Shown here piece by piece: positions 60,534 through 64,000 of a stretch of 64,000 bases of DNA. The stretch covers positions 1,550,001 to 1,614,000 of the forward strand of contig SMMW01000522.1 of assembly GCA_004794655.1 (NCBI GenBank), in the 5' to 3' direction. Under the pieces are notes generated by a model. It was not told the origin of the DNA and made no database searches. It worked only from the letters and a program-made list of their open reading frames with translations. This stretch comes from Marisa cornuarietis (lineage: Eukaryota; Mollusca; Gastropoda; Architaenioglossa; Ampullariidae). The position numbers and the translations under genes are program-made. Within the stretch, counting starts at the first letter, position 1. Every line of letters starts with the position of its first letter.

Positions 60534-63500
60534 ATGTTTCAACAAATCTGGAATTGCATGAAGAGGCACAAGAAGAAGATTATCTTCTTCTCTGCGTTTT
60601 TCGGAGGTTTTTATTTTTATGAATCCAGATACTGAAAGTTTTATATTAAAAAAAACCCAACAAAATTCCATTGTGTACGACAATCAGTGTGTGCGATGTT
60701 AGGCCCTCGATGATCGAGCACAAACATATCACAACGCCCACAAATGAGAACACAGCTGATTGTAACCTTGTAAACTGCAAAGAACGTACAATTTAAAATT
60801 GCATTTAAGTGTCTAAAGGGTTAGATATAGATGCAGATACACCTGAACGTTGCGATGAGTTGGTCATTGATGGTCTTATAGTGTGATAAGAGGGTTAGGC
60901 TGTACAACTACAAGATATTTGGAATTTTCAGATTTATCTGTCAGAATGCAAGTATGCTGTTGAATCAATCGGAGTTAAACTAAGAATCATAAAAGAAGAG
61001 GTCTGGAAAATGCCAATTTACCAGCACATAAAGCTTTTCAGTTAATTTTTCTAGCAAACTAGCACTGAATCATGGTAGCTAGTCCTATATAATCTTGTCT
61101 CTTTTATTACGGCTAGACCTTTTACCTACTACTGTCAGGGCAGATAAGAAAGTTGGGAGAGAGGTGTAATGTGTATTTTTTCAGGTGGGTGGCTGACATA
61201 CAGATGGTTACAGCAAAAGCTTAAAGAGCTAAGTGACCAAGAAGACAAAGAATACATGGAGAGAGTCAAGTAAGCATAAAAATCACATTTTATGTGAAAA
61301 CCTAGAAAAGCTTCTGCAATATACTAAAATAATGGGAACTTTAACAATCTTGTTGAAAGGCATACATGTGCCAGTGATATACACATCACTTATTTTCACA
61401 TGTGTAACTACATGCACGCACGCACACACAATAAAGGCTACAAAAAAACCTTTAGTAAAATCAGCTAGTCTGGCAACAGTGATTTTAAAAGTTAAATTTA
61501 ATTAAAAAAAATGTGTATTAGTATATTATAGTAGCAGCTTTTCTTCTTTTATTTTATTGGCATACAGAATGTCCATTTGTCTATTATGTTGTACACTAAA
61601 ACATATTTTTAACATATGATTACAATTTATATTGCAGACGGCAGCATCACTTTGACAGCAATCAGCGAACATGCAACATGACAGGTGAAAGATAAAGGAA
61701 GGTTTTAGATTTCTGATATATATATATATCAAAAGTTATTGTGTCAGCAGCCTGCTGTTTCATTAATTTATTTTGAAGATGTGTTTCATCCTCAAAACCT
61801 TATTAGCAAATAAAGTCAAGATGGAAATAATAGCAGCATTTAATTCCTGAGGTGGAGGGGAGCGTAGTTTCAGACATTTAATATCATACTTGCATGTAAA
61901 TAAAGATGCACAGTCTTCATATTGAGAGGCTTCATGCATGTTTTTTTACATGCACATATTAATGGCAATTTTATATTGTATTTTTTATTGTCACATGACT
62001 GATTTGACCTGGCTTCTCTAGTCTTAAGGCATGCCTGTTAAGATTCAATGCTGCCTACTCAAGCCCATGACCATTATATGATTCTTAAAAGCAAAAGCGT
62101 TAAATGTCTTAATGGGGTGGTAGATATTGATTCCCAAAAATCTATCCATTTGCTTACCCCTAGTGACTGGTAGAAGTTAAAGCTTGAATGAATGAATGAA
62201 TGCAAATAAACCTCATTCATTCTCAGATACACATTAGGCTTAGGCCTTTACAGTGTAAACATTCATGTACAAACCTAATGTCTTCGATGACCCCTTTCTT
62301 TATATGGCAGTAGTAATGTTTGCATGCAGGTAACTCCAGAACAGCCTCTTTTGTTTCTTTTTTGGAAGGATCATAATAGGGACTAGGTGTTATCACCCTC
62401 CTACATTTTATTTTGAATGCTTTTTTGCATCTGTATCAAACTAGAGACCCAGCATTGCAGGTCTTGTCATCTTTTGAGCCAGAATCTTTTGTTCTGTTTT
62501 ATATCATGTATAAACTGTCACTATCTGTTCTTTCTATGCTAGTCTTGTCCATGTTGCCAAATCTGCGAGAATCCATAAACAAAGAGCTTAATTCTGACAG
62601 CATCACACATTTACTGCAGAGCAGGTAAGATGTTTTCATGTGTTGATATGTTATCTTACATATGTTACAAGACAAAATTAGATGTTTCTATTCACAGTAT
62701 CCTGTTTTATAATTATATTTTTGAAGACTTCACTGATATTGTGACCCATTTACTTTGTCTCAAGAAAACAGCAAGTAATTGCTGGAGTTTACTAAAAAGT
62801 GTTACTTGTTAGAAACCCATCCCAAGATATCTCCAAGACCAGAAAGTACTGTGTTGAAACTGTTAACTACTGAGACTACTGGATGGTCTTAAAAATTCCA
62901 CATTAGCACATTATGTCATTGTTACATGTGCATAAAATTGTTTAAGTATTGTTACAAATGTCCTCCAAATAGGTCATAAAAATTCCTTTAGCTGTTATTA
63001 TATTTTAGATATATATTGTTTATGTAATCTTCCAGTCCTCCAAACAAGATGTCTCTGTGGGAACAGCTCAAGATTATCAGTAAGCTTATATTTTTAAAGA
63101 TTTAAAAAATTTATTTAAATTCCTTATGTTTACACACCCAGACAAAGATGGATAAGCATGTCTTCCAAATAACATTTGTAACATCTATTGGAAAGCTATT
63201 TCGGATGTGATTTATGACTTTAAAGAAAGACCAATCTTGCTCAATGGTACCAAAAGACTTACAAGCTGAAGTTGAACTGAGAAATGTGAGGGTCAAGGGA
63301 TCATTACATATAAGGAAACACTTGTTCAGGTATTTGGAAATATTTCGCACATAAGAAAGAAGCAAAGATTATTTCACATTAAATATCTGGTTAATGGTGT
63401 CTGATTTATATTAGCAACCACCACTTTTTTCAGTCCCTGCAATCTGTTTTGTCAGACTAGACAGTCATGCAATGTTGTAGGTGTGACACGCGTCGTGATT

Positions 63501-63887
63501 GTAGTGTATGGGTGCTGTCTTCTATCCTTGTTGCTGCGAGTGCAGCTCAATGTTGTGGGTGGATATCTGTTCCTGGACAGCCTTGGTCAAAAGTCACCGC
63601 AGGTAGGATCTGAGGAGAGTAAATTTATACAAACATGAAGATTCAGTGTGCAGTAAATGTCTATACAAATATTTTATAGGTAGAGACAATTGACAGTTTG
63701 ATTGCAGAATGTTGCAGATTGTGATGGTTTTAATTTTCTGAAATAAACAAGGGCAATTATTTCAACCCCATTCTAAAAGAATATTTATTGCAGGCTCAAT
63801 CAACAGATGCAAGAAGCAAACAGCAGACAATACCACAGAATGTACAAGAAAAATACTTGTCACTTATTGGCTACTTTCTAAAGCAAG
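60534..63887 (+). CDS. PEX3: Peroxisomal biogenesis factor 3 (PEX3), 5' part, 7 exons visible
   Basis: PEX3 is a peroxisomal/ER membrane protein that docks PEX19 with its membrane-protein cargo. Visible exons: 60534-60606, 61185-61269, 61638-61684, 62543-62624, 63036-63079, 63481-63602, 63794-63887, giving the first 182 residues; the gene continues past the window. The start is the ATG that opens MFQQIWNCMKRHKKK, parallel to the conserved vertebrate N-terminus. A hydrophobic anchor (IIFFSAFFGGWLTY) follows. Strong family blocks are RQHHFDSNQRTCNMT, VLSMLPNLRES, SPPNKMSLWEQLKIIS, LLRVQLNVVGGYLFLD and VQEKYLSLIGYFLKQG. Phases agree at each junction. The first donor (GGAG|GTTTTT) is weak, so that boundary is the least certain. 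Confidence 0.92.
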
Positions 63888-64000
63888 GTACAATTATTTT
63901 TTTTTTTTTGCTGCTCTTTCTTTTTCTTTCAATATTTGTATGATGAGGAAGAAGTATTAGGTTATAAGTATGTCCTTTTAGAATGCCTTGGCATATAGAG

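Noticed and set aside
1..64000. CRISPR arrays, bacterial operons or prophage-like systems
   Set aside because: Spliceosomal introns and metazoan families occupy the window; the regular repeats present are microsatellites, minisatellites and transposon termini.

Overview
This window is eukaryotic: long AT-rich introns with GT/AG junctions, metazoan gene families, and many retroelement and SINE copies. A DEG/ENaC channel, an alpha2delta/CACHD1-type protein, CR1/L2-like and RTE-like LINEs and tRNA-derived SINEs suggest an invertebrate, probably a lophotrochozoan such as a gastropod mollusc. The species-level guess is inference. Gene models were built by hand: I chose splice sites that join homologous blocks with consistent phase. 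In four of the five models the summed coding length is an exact multiple of three; the fifth runs off the window.

Layout: 1-2310 has no recognisable gene. A tRNA-derived SINE with a 12-bp target duplication sits at 2323-2654. SARAF (store-operated calcium entry regulator) follows at 2954-7517 (+), with a foldback DNA transposon in its fifth intron. From about 8.1 to 18.3 kb is a repeat-dominated block: a young CR1/L2-like LINE with a 5' inversion (9400-13157), an RTE-like LINE relic (-), and SINE and microsatellite tails. A 14-exon DEG/ENaC-family sodium channel occupies 18892-29191 (+). After a gene-poor stretch with a 32-bp minisatellite comes a 21-coding-exon gene on the minus strand (47109-34989). 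It encodes an alpha2delta/CACHD1-like protein with a VWA MIDAS, cache-like region and probable GPI anchor.

That gene is head to head with RIOK1 (47834-55836, +), the atypical kinase of 40S ribosome maturation; a compact interval of under 400 bp probably acts as a shared promoter. A decayed LINE (about 57785-59870) and a palindromic MITE (about 60060-60307) separate RIOK1 from the 5' part of PEX3 (60534 onward, +), the peroxisomal membrane biogenesis receptor, which runs off the right edge.

The genes do not form a pathway. SARAF and the alpha2delta-like gene both relate to calcium entry, but I would not read an operon-like meaning into that. The most informative structures are the transposon ones: a LINE whose 5' inversion and 13-bp duplication record twin priming, a foldback element with 15-bp subrepeats and a 9-bp duplication, three copies of a palindromic MITE, and several SINE copies. 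I found no CRISPR array, rRNA or bacterial-type system.
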